Numbered from the stretch's first letter, positions 35,739-45,127 are shown. The stretch: 64,000 bases of DNA from Mycobacterium sp. 852002-51961_SCH5331710 (GCF_001665535.1 NZ_LZSQ01000001.1:49675-113674); one strand, 5' to 3'. Made by a program: numbers and translations. The notes: a model not told the origin generated them from the sequence alone.

Positions 35739-36548
35739 TCAGGCCGCGGCCGCCTTCACCGCTGCCCCCACCTCCGCGCGCAGTTCCGCGTACTCCGGCG
35801 AGCGCCGCAACTCGTCGGGGTCGATGCCGGTGCGGGGGAGGTCGACGGGAATGTCCAAGGCCACCTGGCCGGGCCGCCGGGTGAGCACCACGATGCGTGA
35901 GCCGAGGAACGCGGCCTCGTCGGCGCTGTGCGTGACGAACACCGTCGTGCGCCCGGTCTCGGCACTGACCGCGCGGACGTCCTCCTGCAACAGCTCACGT
36001 GTCAGGGCGTCGAGCGCGGCGAACGGTTCGTCGAGCAGGAACAGCGGGGTCTCGGCCGCCAGCGCCCTGGCGATCGCGACCCGTTGCTGCTGCCCGCCGC
36101 TGATCTCCCAGATCTTGCGGCCCGCCGTGCCTTCGAGCCCGACCCGGCGCAGCAGTTCGTCGCGCCGATCGGTGCGACGCTCGCGCGGCACTCCCGCGTA
36201 TCGCAGCGCCAGGTCGACGTTTCCGCCGACCGTGCGCCACGGGAACAGCCGCGGCTGCTGGAAGACGACGCCCGCGGTGACGCCCGGCGTAGGCGGGGCG
36301 CCCGCCACCCGGACCGAGCCCTCGCTCGGTGCCTCGAACCCGGCCAGCAGCCGCAGCAGCGTGCTCTTTCCGCAGCCCGACGCCCCGACCAGGACCAGGA
36401 ATGCCCCGGGTTCCACGGTGAGGTCGACGGGGCCGAGTGCGGTCACGGCGTCGCCTCCGCGGCCGTACCGGTGTGAGACGCCGCTGATCCGGATACCGTC
36501 GGTGTTCCGTTGCTGTGCAACGGTTTCGACGTCACGAAGTGAGGACAC
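35739..36548 (-). CDS. ABC importer ATPase, sulfonate/taurine/nitrate type (TauB/SsuB-like)
   Basis: The 269-residue ATPase has Walker A G-A-S-G-C-G-K-S-T (residues 55-63), signature S-G-G-Q-Q-Q-R near 148, Walker B L-F-L-L-D-E-P near 168 and the H-loop T-H-S near 206. It powers the importer formed with the two upstream genes. Its start overlaps the binding-protein stop by 17 bp. Substrate assignment rests on the family resemblance of all three subunits and is not specific: taurine, alkanesulfonates or nitrate-like ligands are all possible. Confidence 0.9.
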   Translation of the reverse strand: MSSLRDVETVAQQRNTDGIRISGVSHRYGRGGDAVTALGPVDLTVEPGAFLVLVGASGCGKSTLLRLLAGFEAPSEGSVRVAGAPPTPGVTAGVVFQQPRLFPWRTVGGNVDLALRYAGVPRERRTDRRDELLRRVGLEGTAGRKIWEISGGQQQRVAIARALAAETPLFLLDEPFAALDALTRELLQEDVRAVSAETGRTTVFVTHSADEAAFLGSRIVVLTRRPGQVALDIPVDLPRTGIDPDELRRSPEYAELRAEVGAAVKAAAA

Positions 36549-37560
36549 CCGGCAGACCCTTGGTGTAGAGCGCGGCCTGGAACGTCGACAGCGGTGCGGC
36601 TTCGGGAATCTGCTTCTGGTCGGCGAGGAACTGCGAGGCGCTCTGCAGGTTGACGGCCAGGTTGCCGGGTTCGCCGTCGGAGCCGAGCCATTCGGCGGAC
36701 GCGACTTCCTGCGGTGTCAGGTACACCGTCTGCTTGAGCTGTCCGGCGACTTCCGATGGAGTGAGCCCGATTTCGGCAGCGATGGCCTTGGCCGCGGCGT
36801 CGGGATCGTTGTGGAGGACGTCGAGCGCGCGGGCCTGCTGCTGGCGCCAGGTGTCGACGACGTCGGGATGTGCGCCGGCGAATTCGTCGGCCACCACGGC
36901 GAGGTCGAGGGTGGGCTTGCCCGCCTCGGCCAGTTGCCGGCTGGTGATGAGGTCCTTGCCGTTCTTGCGCAGCTGATCCAGCGTCGGCAACCAGGAGTAC
37001 CCGGCGTCGATGTCGCCGCGGTCGAAGGCCGCCAGAATGGCCTGCGGTTGCAGGTCGACGAGCGCAACGTCGTTGGCGGACAGCCCGTTCTGGGCCAACG
37101 CGGCGAGCAGGCTGTAGTGCGCGGTGGAGGCGAACGGCGTGCCGACCCGCTTACCGCGCAGTTCGGCGATGGTGTTCACACCGCTGCCGTTGCGGGCCAC
37201 CAGCGCCTCGTTGTCGCCCGCGACGTCGAGCACGAACGCGACCTTGTAGGGGATGTTCAGCGGGGCGGACAGGCCGCGCGCGACGGGGCTCGAGCCCAGC
37301 GCGCCGAAGTCGAGTTCCTTCGCGATGAACGCGGTGTTGACGTCGGCACCGGAGTCGAACTTGGTCCACTTGATGTTGTAATCGGGCAGCGCCTCTTCGA
37401 GCCAGCGGTTGTTCTTGACGATCAGGTCGCCGCTCGGGAAGGTCTGGTAGCCGATCCGGATCGTCGGTTTGCCGGCCACCTGGTCGGACTTGTCGACCGA
37501 GCAGCCGGCAAGGGCCAGGACGGCCGAAAGAAGCGCTATCAGAAGAGCTTTCGTTCTCAT
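36532..37560 (-). CDS. ABC importer substrate-binding lipoprotein (TauA/SsuA-like)
   Basis: The 342-residue protein has a lipoprotein signal (L-A-G-C at residues 17-20) and a type-II periplasmic binding fold of the NMT1/SsuA group: I-R-I-G-Y-Q-T-F near 34, F-G-A-L-G-S-S-P near 85 and G-K-R-V-G-T-P-F-A-S near 137. ATG 37560 has GAGAGGA upstream and makes an ATGA overlap with the permease stop. It delivers a small anion, likely a sulfonate, to the permease. Confidence 0.9.
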   Translation of the reverse strand: MRTKALLIALLSAVLALAGCSVDKSDQVAGKPTIRIGYQTFPSGDLIVKNNRWLEEALPDYNIKWTKFDSGADVNTAFIAKELDFGALGSSPVARGLSAPLNIPYKVAFVLDVAGDNEALVARNGSGVNTIAELRGKRVGTPFASTAHYSLLAALAQNGLSANDVALVDLQPQAILAAFDRGDIDAGYSWLPTLDQLRKNGKDLITSRQLAEAGKPTLDLAVVADEFAGAHPDVVDTWRQQQARALDVLHNDPDAAAKAIAAEIGLTPSEVAGQLKQTVYLTPQEVASAEWLGSDGEPGNLAVNLQSASQFLADQKQIPEAAPLSTFQAALYTKGLPGVLTS

Positions 37561-38405
37561 ATCTTTCCTCTCCACGGGACGGCGCGCCGTTCGGCCGCCC
37601 GAAGCAGACCGTCGATCAGCAGGCCGGAGATGCCGATGGCGAAGATGCCGACCAGCACGACGGGGGTGTTGTTGTAGTTGCTCGCGTCCTTGACCAGACC
37701 GCCGATGCCCGGAATGCCGTTGAACAGTTCGGCGGCGACCACCGACGAGTAGGCCATGCCCACCGCGAGCCGGATGCCGGTGAACGTTTCGGGCAGTGCG
37801 GACGGGACGACGACGTCGCGGATCACCTCGCGCCGCGACGCGCCCAATGCCCGTGCGGCTTCCTGTAATCCGACCGGCGCGGCGAGCACGGCGGCGGTGG
37901 TGGCGACGGCGGCGGGCGGCAGGGCCGCCAGCGCCAGCAGGGTGATCTTCGGGGCCTCGTCGATGCCGAGCCAGATCACCAGCAGGAAGAAGTACGCCAG
38001 CGGCGGCAGCGCGCGCAGGAATGTCAGCCACGGTTCGAGGACGCTGCGCACCCAGCCGATCGAACCCATCACCAGGCCAAGCAGCACGCCGAGGGCCACC
38101 CCGATCGCGACGCCGGCCAGCACCCGGCGCAACGTCATGTAGAGGTGCTCCCACAACAGATACCCCGCATAGCCGCGGACCCCGTCGTGGGTGGTGGAGA
38201 TTTCGACGAAGGCTCGCCACACAGTGCTCGGATAGGGCACGAACGTCTGGTTCCAGACCCCGCTCGCGGCGGCGAGCTGCCAGACGGCGAAGAACACCAG
38301 CACCGACAAGACCGGCAACACCGCACGGGTCAGACGGCCGCGCCACCTCCTCGTGGGCGTGTCGACGATCGGCTCGTCGGGCACGATATCAACGAGTACG
38401 GACAC
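37557..38405 (-). CDS. ABC importer permease (TauC/SsuC-like)
   Basis: The 282-residue permease has about six membrane helices and the EAA-type loop E-A-A-R-A-L-G-A-S-R-R-E-V near residues 181-193 that contacts the ATPase. It is first in the permease/binding-protein/ATPase operon, which is inserted here relative to the M. tuberculosis gene order. The GTG start at 38405 has no strong ribosome site; a TTCG-loop inverted repeat (38482-38504) sits ~77 bp upstream. Confidence 0.9.
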   Translation of the reverse strand: MSVLVDIVPDEPIVDTPTRRWRGRLTRAVLPVLSVLVFFAVWQLAAASGVWNQTFVPYPSTVWRAFVEISTTHDGVRGYAGYLLWEHLYMTLRRVLAGVAIGVALGVLLGLVMGSIGWVRSVLEPWLTFLRALPPLAYFFLLVIWLGIDEAPKITLLALAALPPAAVATTAAVLAAPVGLQEAARALGASRREVIRDVVVPSALPETFTGIRLAVGMAYSSVVAAELFNGIPGIGGLVKDASNYNNTPVVLVGIFAIGISGLLIDGLLRAAERRAVPWRGKI

Positions 38406-38481
38406 GGTCTGCGGCTTTCTGTGGCTGAAGTGAGGCGAGAAGGGTTCAGCGACAGCAGCAGTCGGCAGGCAGTGTCGCGCT

Positions 38482-38504
38482 CACCCGGGTATTCGTACCG
38501 GGTG
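38482..38504. promoter_or_regulatory. Inverted repeat upstream of the ABC importer operon
   Basis: CACCCGG (38482-38488) and CCGGGTG (38498-38504) are inverted around nine bases. An alternative pairing GGTA-TTCG-TACC (38488-38499) gives a small hairpin. It lies in the 152-bp gap between the DUF3159 stop and the permease start. It could be an operator or end the DUF3159 transcript; no U-tract follows. Confidence 0.35.
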
Positions 38505-38557
38505 TTGGCGCAGGGGTGAATATCTGCGATCAGCGCGAGCGAAATTCCGCGAGCGGC

Positions 38558-39175
38558 TCAGGCGGAGCGCGGCAGCGTGCGCAGCGCGGTGCGGATCGCG
38601 AGGTAGATGACCGTCGAGGTGACCACGAAGATCGGCCAGCCCATCGCGACGCGCGCCAGGGCAAGCAGCCCCTCCCGGTCGGTGTCGTAAAGGTAGTACT
38701 GCACACAGAATCGTGACCACGACGCCGCGGCCATCACCGCGGTCGCGATGTCGAATGCCAGCCGCGCACTGCGCACCCGGCGCCAGGAGCCGTCGCGTCC
38801 GGTGATCCACGCCCACACCACGCCGACCAGCGGGCGGCGCACCACCAGCGAGGTCGTGAACGCGATCGCCAGGCCCAGATACATCCAGATTCCCGGCAGA
38901 TAGAAATCCTTGGCGCGCCCGGTGATCAGTGCCACCACCGCGCAGACCGCGACCGCGCCGAATCCGAACAACGCCGGCCGCACCGAGTTCCGTTGCAGCA
39001 GTTGCCAAATAGCCACCACCGCCGCGGCGCCCACGGCGGCTGCGGTGGCGACCGGCAGCCCGAGCGTCGGCGACGTCGCGGCGAACACCGCGACCGGCAG
39101 GGCGGAGTAGATCAGGCCGCGAACACCGCCCGCGCGGGCCAGCAGGACCTCGAACGGTGCACCTCGCTGCGTCAC
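38558..39175 (-). CDS. DUF3159-type integral membrane protein
   Basis: The 205-residue protein starts at GTG 39175, overlapping the cutinase stop by 4 bp (GTGA). It has an N-terminal amphipathic segment (F-E-V-L-L-A-R-A-G-G near residue 6), six probable membrane helices, the loop F-Y-L-P-G-I-W-M-Y near 96 and D-T-D-R-E-G near 172. I recognise the pattern as DUF3159, an actinobacterial family of unknown function. The frame is open further upstream in the cutinase gene, but this is not coding. Confidence 0.75.
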   Translation of the reverse strand: MTQRGAPFEVLLARAGGVRGLIYSALPVAVFAATSPTLGLPVATAAAVGAAAVVAIWQLLQRNSVRPALFGFGAVAVCAVVALITGRAKDFYLPGIWMYLGLAIAFTTSLVVRRPLVGVVWAWITGRDGSWRRVRSARLAFDIATAVMAAASWSRFCVQYYLYDTDREGLLALARVAMGWPIFVVTSTVIYLAIRTALRTLPRSA

Positions 39176-39894
39176 CCGCCCGAGCTTACGTTCGACGCGA
39201 GCTCCGCGGCGGGCGGGACCGCTGCCGCGGTCACCCGGGCGGCCGCGGCCTGGGCGGCCTGGTCGACCAGGCCCGACTGGATGTAGAGGCTGTGTGCGGC
39301 ACGGTCGTCGCCGTCGGAGCACACCGGGTCACCGACAGTGCAGTACTCGGCGGTCTTGGCGCCGTACAGCGGACTCGCCCCGGTCAGCGGCAGGCCGACC
39401 CGGTCGGAAGGGTTGCCGAACACTGCGACGGCCGCGACGCGGTCGGCCAGCGCCGGCGGCAGCGGGTCGGCGAAGTCGAGTACGGGTCCCGGTGCGGCCG
39501 TGAGGATATCGACGACCGCGGCACCCTGCGAGTAGCCGCCCAACACGAAGCTGGTGTTCGGGCAGGCCGCCGCGGTGGACTGGATGTGGGCGCTGGCGTC
39601 GTTGGCACCGTCGGTGGCTTTGAGGAAGTTGTAGGAGGCGGGATAGTTCACCGCGTAGGAGCTGACCGTCTTGTCGGGTAGCGCGCTGCGCAATGCGTCG
39701 ACGAACACCTCACCCTCGGGGCCGATGCCGGCCGGCTCGTTGGTGCCCCGCGCGAACACCACGTCAACGTCGGCGCAGGCGTCGTCGGCCTGTGCCGTCG
39801 GCGCTAGTCCGATCAGCGCGGTCGCGCCCAGCATCCAGATCGCGGCAGCCACGGTGGCCAGCACGCCGGCCTTCGAAGTGTTCTGACCGGACAT
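39172..39894 (-). CDS. Secreted cutinase-family esterase
   Basis: The 240-residue protein has a Sec signal (about residues 10-36, cleavage near A-Q-A-D) and a complete cutinase triad: Ser122 in G-Y-S-Q-G, Asp189 in V-G-D-P-V-C and His201 in A-A-H-S-L. Cysteine pairs near 40/111 and 185/192 fit the family's disulfides. Mycobacterial cutinase-like proteins hydrolyse esters and lipids outside the cell. It is likely co-transcribed with the DUF3159 gene. The 104-bp gap to pntB holds no clear site. Confidence 0.92.
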   Translation of the reverse strand: MSGQNTSKAGVLATVAAAIWMLGATALIGLAPTAQADDACADVDVVFARGTNEPAGIGPEGEVFVDALRSALPDKTVSSYAVNYPASYNFLKATDGANDASAHIQSTAAACPNTSFVLGGYSQGAAVVDILTAAPGPVLDFADPLPPALADRVAAVAVFGNPSDRVGLPLTGASPLYGAKTAEYCTVGDPVCSDGDDRAAHSLYIQSGLVDQAAQAAAARVTAAAVPPAAELASNVSSGG

Positions 39895-39998
39895 GCCGCC
39901 TCCTTGGTGAGATCTGTTGTTGCTTCGATCTCACCGCGGGCGCAACGCCGCGCCAATGGCGCTGGCAGCAGAAACCGCTACCGGCTAGCAGGTAGTCG

Positions 39999-41432
39999 CT
40001 AGAGCGCCTTGAGCTCCTCGATCACCGAGGTGACGGACTTCTTGGCGTCGCCGAACAGCATCGAGGTCTGGTCGAGGAAGAACAGCGGGTTCTCGATGCC
40101 GGCGTAGCCCGCGTTCATCGAACGCTTGAGCACGATCACCGACCGCGACTCGTCGACGTTGAGGATCGGCATGCCGTGAATCGGGCTCGACGGGTCGTTA
40201 CGCGCGGCCGGATTGGTGACGTCGTTGGCGCCGATGACCAAAGTGACGTCGGTGCGGCCGAATTCGCCGTTCACGTCGTCCATCTCCTTCATCGAGTCAT
40301 ACTCGACGTCGGCCTCGGCCAGCAGTACGTTCATGTGCCCCGGCATGCGCCCCGCGACGGGATGGATGGCGTACTTCACCTCGACGCCTTTGCTTTCCAA
40401 CAGGTCGGCCATCTCTTTGACGGTGTGCTGGGCCTGCGCGACGGCCAGCCCGTAACCGGGGACGACGATCACCTGGTTGGCGTAGGCCATCTGGATCGCG
40501 GCGTCCGCGGCCGAGGTCGCCTTGACCGTGCCCTGGTCGCCCCCTGGGCCAGCCACTGCCTCGGCGCCGCCGCCGAAGGAGCCGAACACGATCGCCGGGA
40601 TCGACCGGTTCATCGCCACGGCCATCAGGTTGGTCAGGATCGAGCCCGATGCGCCGACGATCATGCCCGCGACGATCATCGCGGTGTTGTTCAGCGCCAG
40701 ACCCGCTGCGGCCGCGGACAATCCGGTCAGCGCGTTCAGCAGCGAGATGACGACCGGCATGTCGGCGCCGCCGATCGGGAACACCACGAACAGGCCCATC
40801 AGGCCGGCCAGCACGAGCACCACCGCGATCGTCCAGTCCGGGCTGCCCGTACCGGCGTTCAGCCCGATGTAGATCGCCGCCGCGGTCGCACCGAGCAGCA
40901 GCACCACGTTGGCGGCCTGAAAGACCTTGGCCGAGGCGACAAGTCGCTTCTCGACGTTCTTGGGTATCGACTCCTGCAGTTTGAGGAAAGCCACCAGCGA
41001 ACCCCAGAACGACACCGAACCGATGATCGCGGCGAACAGCGAACCGGCGACCAGCGCCACCGTCGGGTGCTGGTCCGGGGTGAAGTGTCCGAAGCCGTCG
41101 GTCTCGATGAACTCCGCCCACGCGATCAGCGCGACAGTGCCGCCGCCGACGCCGTTGAACAGCGCCACCAGCTGGGGCATCGCGGTCATCTTGGTCTTCT
41201 TGGCCGGCGGCACACCGAGAATCACGCCCAGCGCCAACCCGGCGACGATCAGGATCCAGTTGATCGGCGCGGTGTCACGCACCTTGATCAGGGTGGCGAT
41301 CACGGCGATGGCCATACCGGTGGCGGCGATCCAGTTGCCCCGCACCGCGGTCTTGGGCCCGGTCAGCCCCGAGAGGCCGAGGATGAACAGCGCGAACGCG
41401 ACGATATAGAGGACGGTGACGAGGTAGTTCAC
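39999..41432 (-). CDS. pntB: NAD(P) transhydrogenase beta subunit PntB
   Basis: The 477-residue protein begins with about nine membrane helices and ends with the NADP(H)-binding domain III (about residues 300-477; V-P-G-Y-G-L-A-V-A-Q-A-Q near 318, G-A-N-D-V-T-N-P near 404). It moves hydride from NADH to NADP+ using proton influx. GTG 41432 overlaps the pntAB stop by 4 bp. The long in-frame extension upstream lies antisense-like within pntAB and is not coding. Confidence 0.94.
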   Translation of the reverse strand: MNYLVTVLYIVAFALFILGLSGLTGPKTAVRGNWIAATGMAIAVIATLIKVRDTAPINWILIVAGLALGVILGVPPAKKTKMTAMPQLVALFNGVGGGTVALIAWAEFIETDGFGHFTPDQHPTVALVAGSLFAAIIGSVSFWGSLVAFLKLQESIPKNVEKRLVASAKVFQAANVVLLLGATAAAIYIGLNAGTGSPDWTIAVVLVLAGLMGLFVVFPIGGADMPVVISLLNALTGLSAAAAGLALNNTAMIVAGMIVGASGSILTNLMAVAMNRSIPAIVFGSFGGGAEAVAGPGGDQGTVKATSAADAAIQMAYANQVIVVPGYGLAVAQAQHTVKEMADLLESKGVEVKYAIHPVAGRMPGHMNVLLAEADVEYDSMKEMDDVNGEFGRTDVTLVIGANDVTNPAARNDPSSPIHGMPILNVDESRSVIVLKRSMNAGYAGIENPLFFLDQTSMLFGDAKKSVTSVIEELKAL

Positions 41433-41770
41433 TTGTCGGCCGCCGCTTCCGTCGTCTCGATAGATTTCGGCTCCGGTTTGCGGGACTTGAACATCCCCAG
41501 CATCCGGTCTGTCACCAGGAAGCCGCCGATCACGTTGAGCGTGCCGAAGATCAAGGCCACGAACGCGATGGCGCGTACACCCCAGTGCGCGTCGGCGGGC
41601 AGGTCGCCCAGCACGATCAGCGCACCGAGCACCACGATGCCGTGGATGGCGTTGGTGCCCGACATCAGCGGTGTGTGCAAGGTGTTGGGCACCTTGGAGA
41701 TGACGGCGAACCCGACGAACCCGGCGAGCACCAGGATCGCGAGATTGGCCAGCAGATTGTCGTACATCAT
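41429..41770 (-). CDS. pntAb: NAD(P) transhydrogenase alpha subunit 2, membrane part (PntAB)
   Basis: The 113-residue protein consists of four membrane helices (about residues 6-24, 40-55, 65-86 and a short one between) and a charged tail. It corresponds to the membrane half of E. coli PntA, encoded separately as in many actinobacteria and Rhodospirillum. Two consecutive ATG codons (41770 and 41767) overlap the pntAA stop; either may start the protein. Confidence 0.92.
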   Translation of the reverse strand: MMYDNLLANLAILVLAGFVGFAVISKVPNTLHTPLMSGTNAIHGIVVLGALIVLGDLPADAHWGVRAIAFVALIFGTLNVIGGFLVTDRMLGMFKSRKPEPKSIETTEAAADK

Positions 41771-42879
41771 CCCTCCCGGGTGACGCAGGAGGCCGCCACG
41801 ACCTCGTCGTCGAAGTCGGGTGCCAGCGCACCGTCGGTGATCAGCAGGTCCAGCAGCGAGGTCAGGTTCTTCGAGTACAGCTCGCTGGCGTGCTCGGGCA
41901 TGGTCGCGGGCAGGTTCAGCGGCGAGGCGATGGTGACGCCGTGCTTGACGACCGTCTGCCCCGGTTCGGTCAGCTCGCAGTTACCGCCCGTCTCACCCGC
42001 GAGGTCGACGACGACACTGCCCGGCTTCATCCCCTCCACGGCGGCCGCGGTCACCAGCCGGGGCGCCGGCCTCCCGGGCACCAGCGCCGTGGTGATCACG
42101 ACGTCGAACCCGGTGATCGCGCGTTCCAGCTCCTTCTGTTGCTGCGCGCGCTCCTCCTCGGAGAGCTCCCGGGCGTAGCCACCCTCACCCGCGGCCTCGA
42201 TGCCCAATTCGAGCCACTGCGCACCGACCGAGCGGACCTGATCGGCCACCTCGGGACGTACGTCGTAACCGGTGGTGCGCGCGCCCAACCGCTTGGCGGT
42301 GGCCAGCGCCTGCAGTCCGGCCACCCCCACGCCGAGCACCAACACCGACGCCGGCTTCACCGTGCCGGCCGCGGTGGTGAGCATCGGGAAGAACCGCGTC
42401 GACTCCGAAGCCGCCAGCAGTACGGCCTTGTAGCCCGCGACGTTGGCCTGAGACGACAGCGCGTCCATCACCTGGGCGCGCGAGATGCGGGGGATCGCCT
42501 CGACGGCGAACGCCTGCACGCCCGCGGCCTTCAGCGCCGCGATCTGGTTGTCCGCGTTGCGCGGTGCGAGGAAGCCGATCAGCGTCTGCCCGCTCTTGAG
42601 CCTGGCCACCTCGTCGGCGCTCGGCGGCGCCACCTTGACTACGACATCAGCGTTCCATGCGTCGCCGATCGTCGCGCCTGCGGCGGTGTAGAGATCGTCG
42701 GGCAGCAGCGCCCGCTCGCCCGCCCCGGATTCCACGACGACGGCGACGCCGCTGTTCACCAGCGACGCGACGGCCTTCGGCACCAGCGCGACGCGGCGCT
42801 CGTCCGCCCCGGATTCGCGGACCACCCCGACCGTCGGAGCCGCCGCGGCGGCGACATCAGCATGCGTCTGCTCCGTCAT
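41767..42879 (-). CDS. pntAa: NAD(P) transhydrogenase alpha subunit 1, NAD-binding part (PntAA)
   Basis: The 370-residue soluble subunit resembles alanine dehydrogenase: R-R-V-A-L-V-P near residue 28, the NAD(H) fold V-L-V-L-G-V-G-V-A-G-L-Q-A near 173, and the mobile loop region near 230-245. It binds NAD(H) as domain I of the proton-translocating transhydrogenase with PntAB and PntB. It is first in the three-gene unit, with all junctions overlapping. The 110-bp upstream gap is shared with the divergent DUF4436 gene. Confidence 0.94.
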   Translation of the reverse strand: MTEQTHADVAAAAAPTVGVVRESGADERRVALVPKAVASLVNSGVAVVVESGAGERALLPDDLYTAAGATIGDAWNADVVVKVAPPSADEVARLKSGQTLIGFLAPRNADNQIAALKAAGVQAFAVEAIPRISRAQVMDALSSQANVAGYKAVLLAASESTRFFPMLTTAAGTVKPASVLVLGVGVAGLQALATAKRLGARTTGYDVRPEVADQVRSVGAQWLELGIEAAGEGGYARELSEEERAQQQKELERAITGFDVVITTALVPGRPAPRLVTAAAVEGMKPGSVVVDLAGETGGNCELTEPGQTVVKHGVTIASPLNLPATMPEHASELYSKNLTSLLDLLITDGALAPDFDDEVVAASCVTREG

Positions 42880-42990
42880 GACGGAACACCTTAACCGCTA
42901 CCGCTGGTCACAGCTAAATCGATACGGGTCGTCGCGAATTTCCACCGGCACGGCGCGCCGGAATCCAGCGCCGCTGCAACTAGCATCCGC

Positions 42991-43890
42991 GTGGTGGGGG
43001 AAGAAGAACCGTCGAGGTTGCGCAGCCGCAGGCGCTCACGGTTGAACGACATAGCCACCGTCCTGATCATCCTGGTGATCTACGCCGCCTCGCTGGTCGG
43101 CTACCACTACCTCTCCGGGCAGGCCTCGACGCTCGGTTCGCCCGACCTCGGCACCGACGACGACAACATCGTGCGCGTGACCTTGTCGGAGCTGCACACG
43201 GTCGCCAACCAGATCGACGTCAAAGTCGTCGTCTTCCCGTCCGACGATCACATGAACGACGACCTCAACGTGGTCAACACCGATATCGCGGTGCGCCTGT
43301 TCATCGACGAGGTCAACATCGACGTCGACGATCTGCAGACACCGAAGGGCCAGCTGCCCGCCGAGATCAGCACCACGCTCACCGCCAGCGGCGACGCCGA
43401 CAAGTGGCCGTTCGACTCGTACAGGCTGGGCGCGCTGGGGGCCGACATCCTCGTCGGCAGCGGTGACGCCCGCACGTTCGAGCCCGCACGGGTGGTGGTG
43501 ACCGGCGGGCTGGACGGCTGGGACGTCTCGAGCACGCGCAGCGGCCCGGCCACCCAGTCGGCCAAAGACGGTGACTACGAGACGGTGACGTTGAGGCGAG
43601 CCAAGGGCCCGCTCGCGTTCGACGTGGGCCTGTGCCTGGTGTTGATCACGCTGCCCGCGCTGGCGCTCTTCGTGTCCATCGAGATGCTGCGCGGACGACG
43701 CAACTTCCTCCCGCCGTTCGGTACCTGGTATGCCGCGTCGTTGTTCGCGATCATCCCGATCCGCAACTTCATGCCCGGTGCTCCGCCGCCCGGCGCGTGG
43801 ATCGACCAGGTGCTCGTCCTGTGGGTGCTGCTGGCGATGACGGGGGCCATGGTGCTGTACTTCACCGCCTGGTGGAGACGCAGCGACTGA
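42991..43890 (+). CDS. DUF4436 family membrane protein, copy 2
   Basis: The 299-residue paralogue of the protein at 3461-4381 has an N-terminal helix (about residues 20-40), an extracytoplasmic domain and three C-terminal helices, with I-P-I-R-N-F-M-P-G-A-P-P-P-G near 252. Function is unknown. The GTG start lies five bases after a TAGCAT -10-like box (42981-42986), suggesting a leaderless message. It is followed 55 bp later by an acyl-CoA dehydrogenase on the same strand. Confidence 0.82.
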   Translation: MVGEEEPSRLRSRRRSRLNDIATVLIILVIYAASLVGYHYLSGQASTLGSPDLGTDDDNIVRVTLSELHTVANQIDVKVVVFPSDDHMNDDLNVVNTDIAVRLFIDEVNIDVDDLQTPKGQLPAEISTTLTASGDADKWPFDSYRLGALGADILVGSGDARTFEPARVVVTGGLDGWDVSSTRSGPATQSAKDGDYETVTLRRAKGPLAFDVGLCLVLITLPALALFVSIEMLRGRRNFLPPFGTWYAASLFAIIPIRNFMPGAPPPGAWIDQVLVLWVLLAMTGAMVLYFTAWWRRSD

Positions 43891-43945
43891 CGGCGCCAGC
43901 GCCCGCCTATGGTTGTCTCGACCCGCACAACCAGGAGGCCATCGG

Positions 43946-45085
43946 ATGGCTGTCGACCGGCTGCTGCCCACCCCGGACGCCGAGGACCTGATCGCGCTGA
44001 CCCGCGACATCGCCGACAAGGTGCTCGATCCGATCGTCGACGATCACGAGAAGGCGGAGCGCTATCCAGAAGGCGTGATGGCGCAGCTGGGCGCGGCCGG
44101 GCTGCTGAGCCTGCCCCAGCCCGAGGAATGGGGCGGCGGTGGACAGCCGTATGAGGTCTATCTGCAGGTGCTCGAGGAACTGGCGGCGCGCTGGGCGGCC
44201 GTCGCGGTGGCCGTCAGCGTGCACAGCCTGTCGTCACATCCCCTGCTGACCTTCGGCACCGACGAGCAGAAGCGGCGTTGGCTGCCCGGGATGTTGTCCG
44301 GTGAGCAGATCGGCGCGTACAGCCTGTCCGAACCCCAGGCTGGTTCCGACGCAGCAGCGCTGCGCTGCGCGGCCACCAAAACCGATGGCGGATACCGGCT
44401 CAACGGCTCCAAGTCTTGGATCACCCACGGTGGGCGCGCCGACTTCTACACATTGTTCGCGCGGACGGGCGAAGGCTCGCGGGGCATTTCGTGTTTCCTG
44501 GTGCCCGGCGACCTTCCGGGGCTGACCTTCGGCAAGCCCGAGGAGAAGATGGGCCTGCATGCGATTCCGACGACGTCGGCGTTCTACGAAGACGCCGACA
44601 TCGAGGCGGATCGGCTGATCGGCGGCGAGGGTCAGGGCCTGCAGATCGCTTTCTCCGCACTGGATTCCGGGCGGTTGGGTATCGCCGCGGTGGCCACCGG
44701 GTTGGCGCAGGCCGCGCTCGACGAGGCCGTCGCCTATGCGAACGAACGAACCACGTTCGGGCGCAGGATCATCGACCATCAGGGTCTCGGGTTCCTGCTC
44801 GCCGACATGGCGGCCGCCGTGGCGACGGCCAGGGCGACGTACCTGGATGCGGCCCGAAGGCGTGATCAGGACCGGCCGTACTCACAGCAGGCCAGCGTGG
44901 CCAAGCTGGTCGCAACCGACGCCGCGATGAAGGTGACGACCGACGCGGTGCAGGTGTTCGGCGGCGCCGGCTACACCCGCGACTACCGCGTCGAGCGATA
45001 CATGCGTGAAGCGAAGATCACCCAGATCTTCGAGGGCACCAACCAGATTCAACGTCTCGTCATCGCCCGCGGCCTCACTTCCTGA
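43946..45085 (+). CDS. Acyl-CoA dehydrogenase (standard length)
   Basis: The 379-residue enzyme starts at ATG 43946 with AGGAGG seven bases upstream. It has the ACAD signatures: S-L-S-E-P-Q-A-G-S-D near residue 125, W-I-T-H-G-G near 160 and the catalytic glutamate in I-F-E-G-T-N-Q near 364. It is predicted to oxidise a short- or medium-chain acyl-CoA with FAD and pass electrons to ETF. It lies outside the M. tuberculosis gene order, between pntAA and the fadE2 orthologue. Confidence 0.92.
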   Translation: MAVDRLLPTPDAEDLIALTRDIADKVLDPIVDDHEKAERYPEGVMAQLGAAGLLSLPQPEEWGGGGQPYEVYLQVLEELAARWAAVAVAVSVHSLSSHPLLTFGTDEQKRRWLPGMLSGEQIGAYSLSEPQAGSDAAALRCAATKTDGGYRLNGSKSWITHGGRADFYTLFARTGEGSRGISCFLVPGDLPGLTFGKPEEKMGLHAIPTTSAFYEDADIEADRLIGGEGQGLQIAFSALDSGRLGIAAVATGLAQAALDEAVAYANERTTFGRRIIDHQGLGFLLADMAAAVATARATYLDAARRRDQDRPYSQQASVAKLVATDAAMKVTTDAVQVFGGAGYTRDYRVERYMREAKITQIFEGTNQIQRLVIARGLTS

Positions 45086-45127
45086 CCGCGAGCAGACGGC
45101 AAACTGCCCATTTTCGCGGCGGAATGG

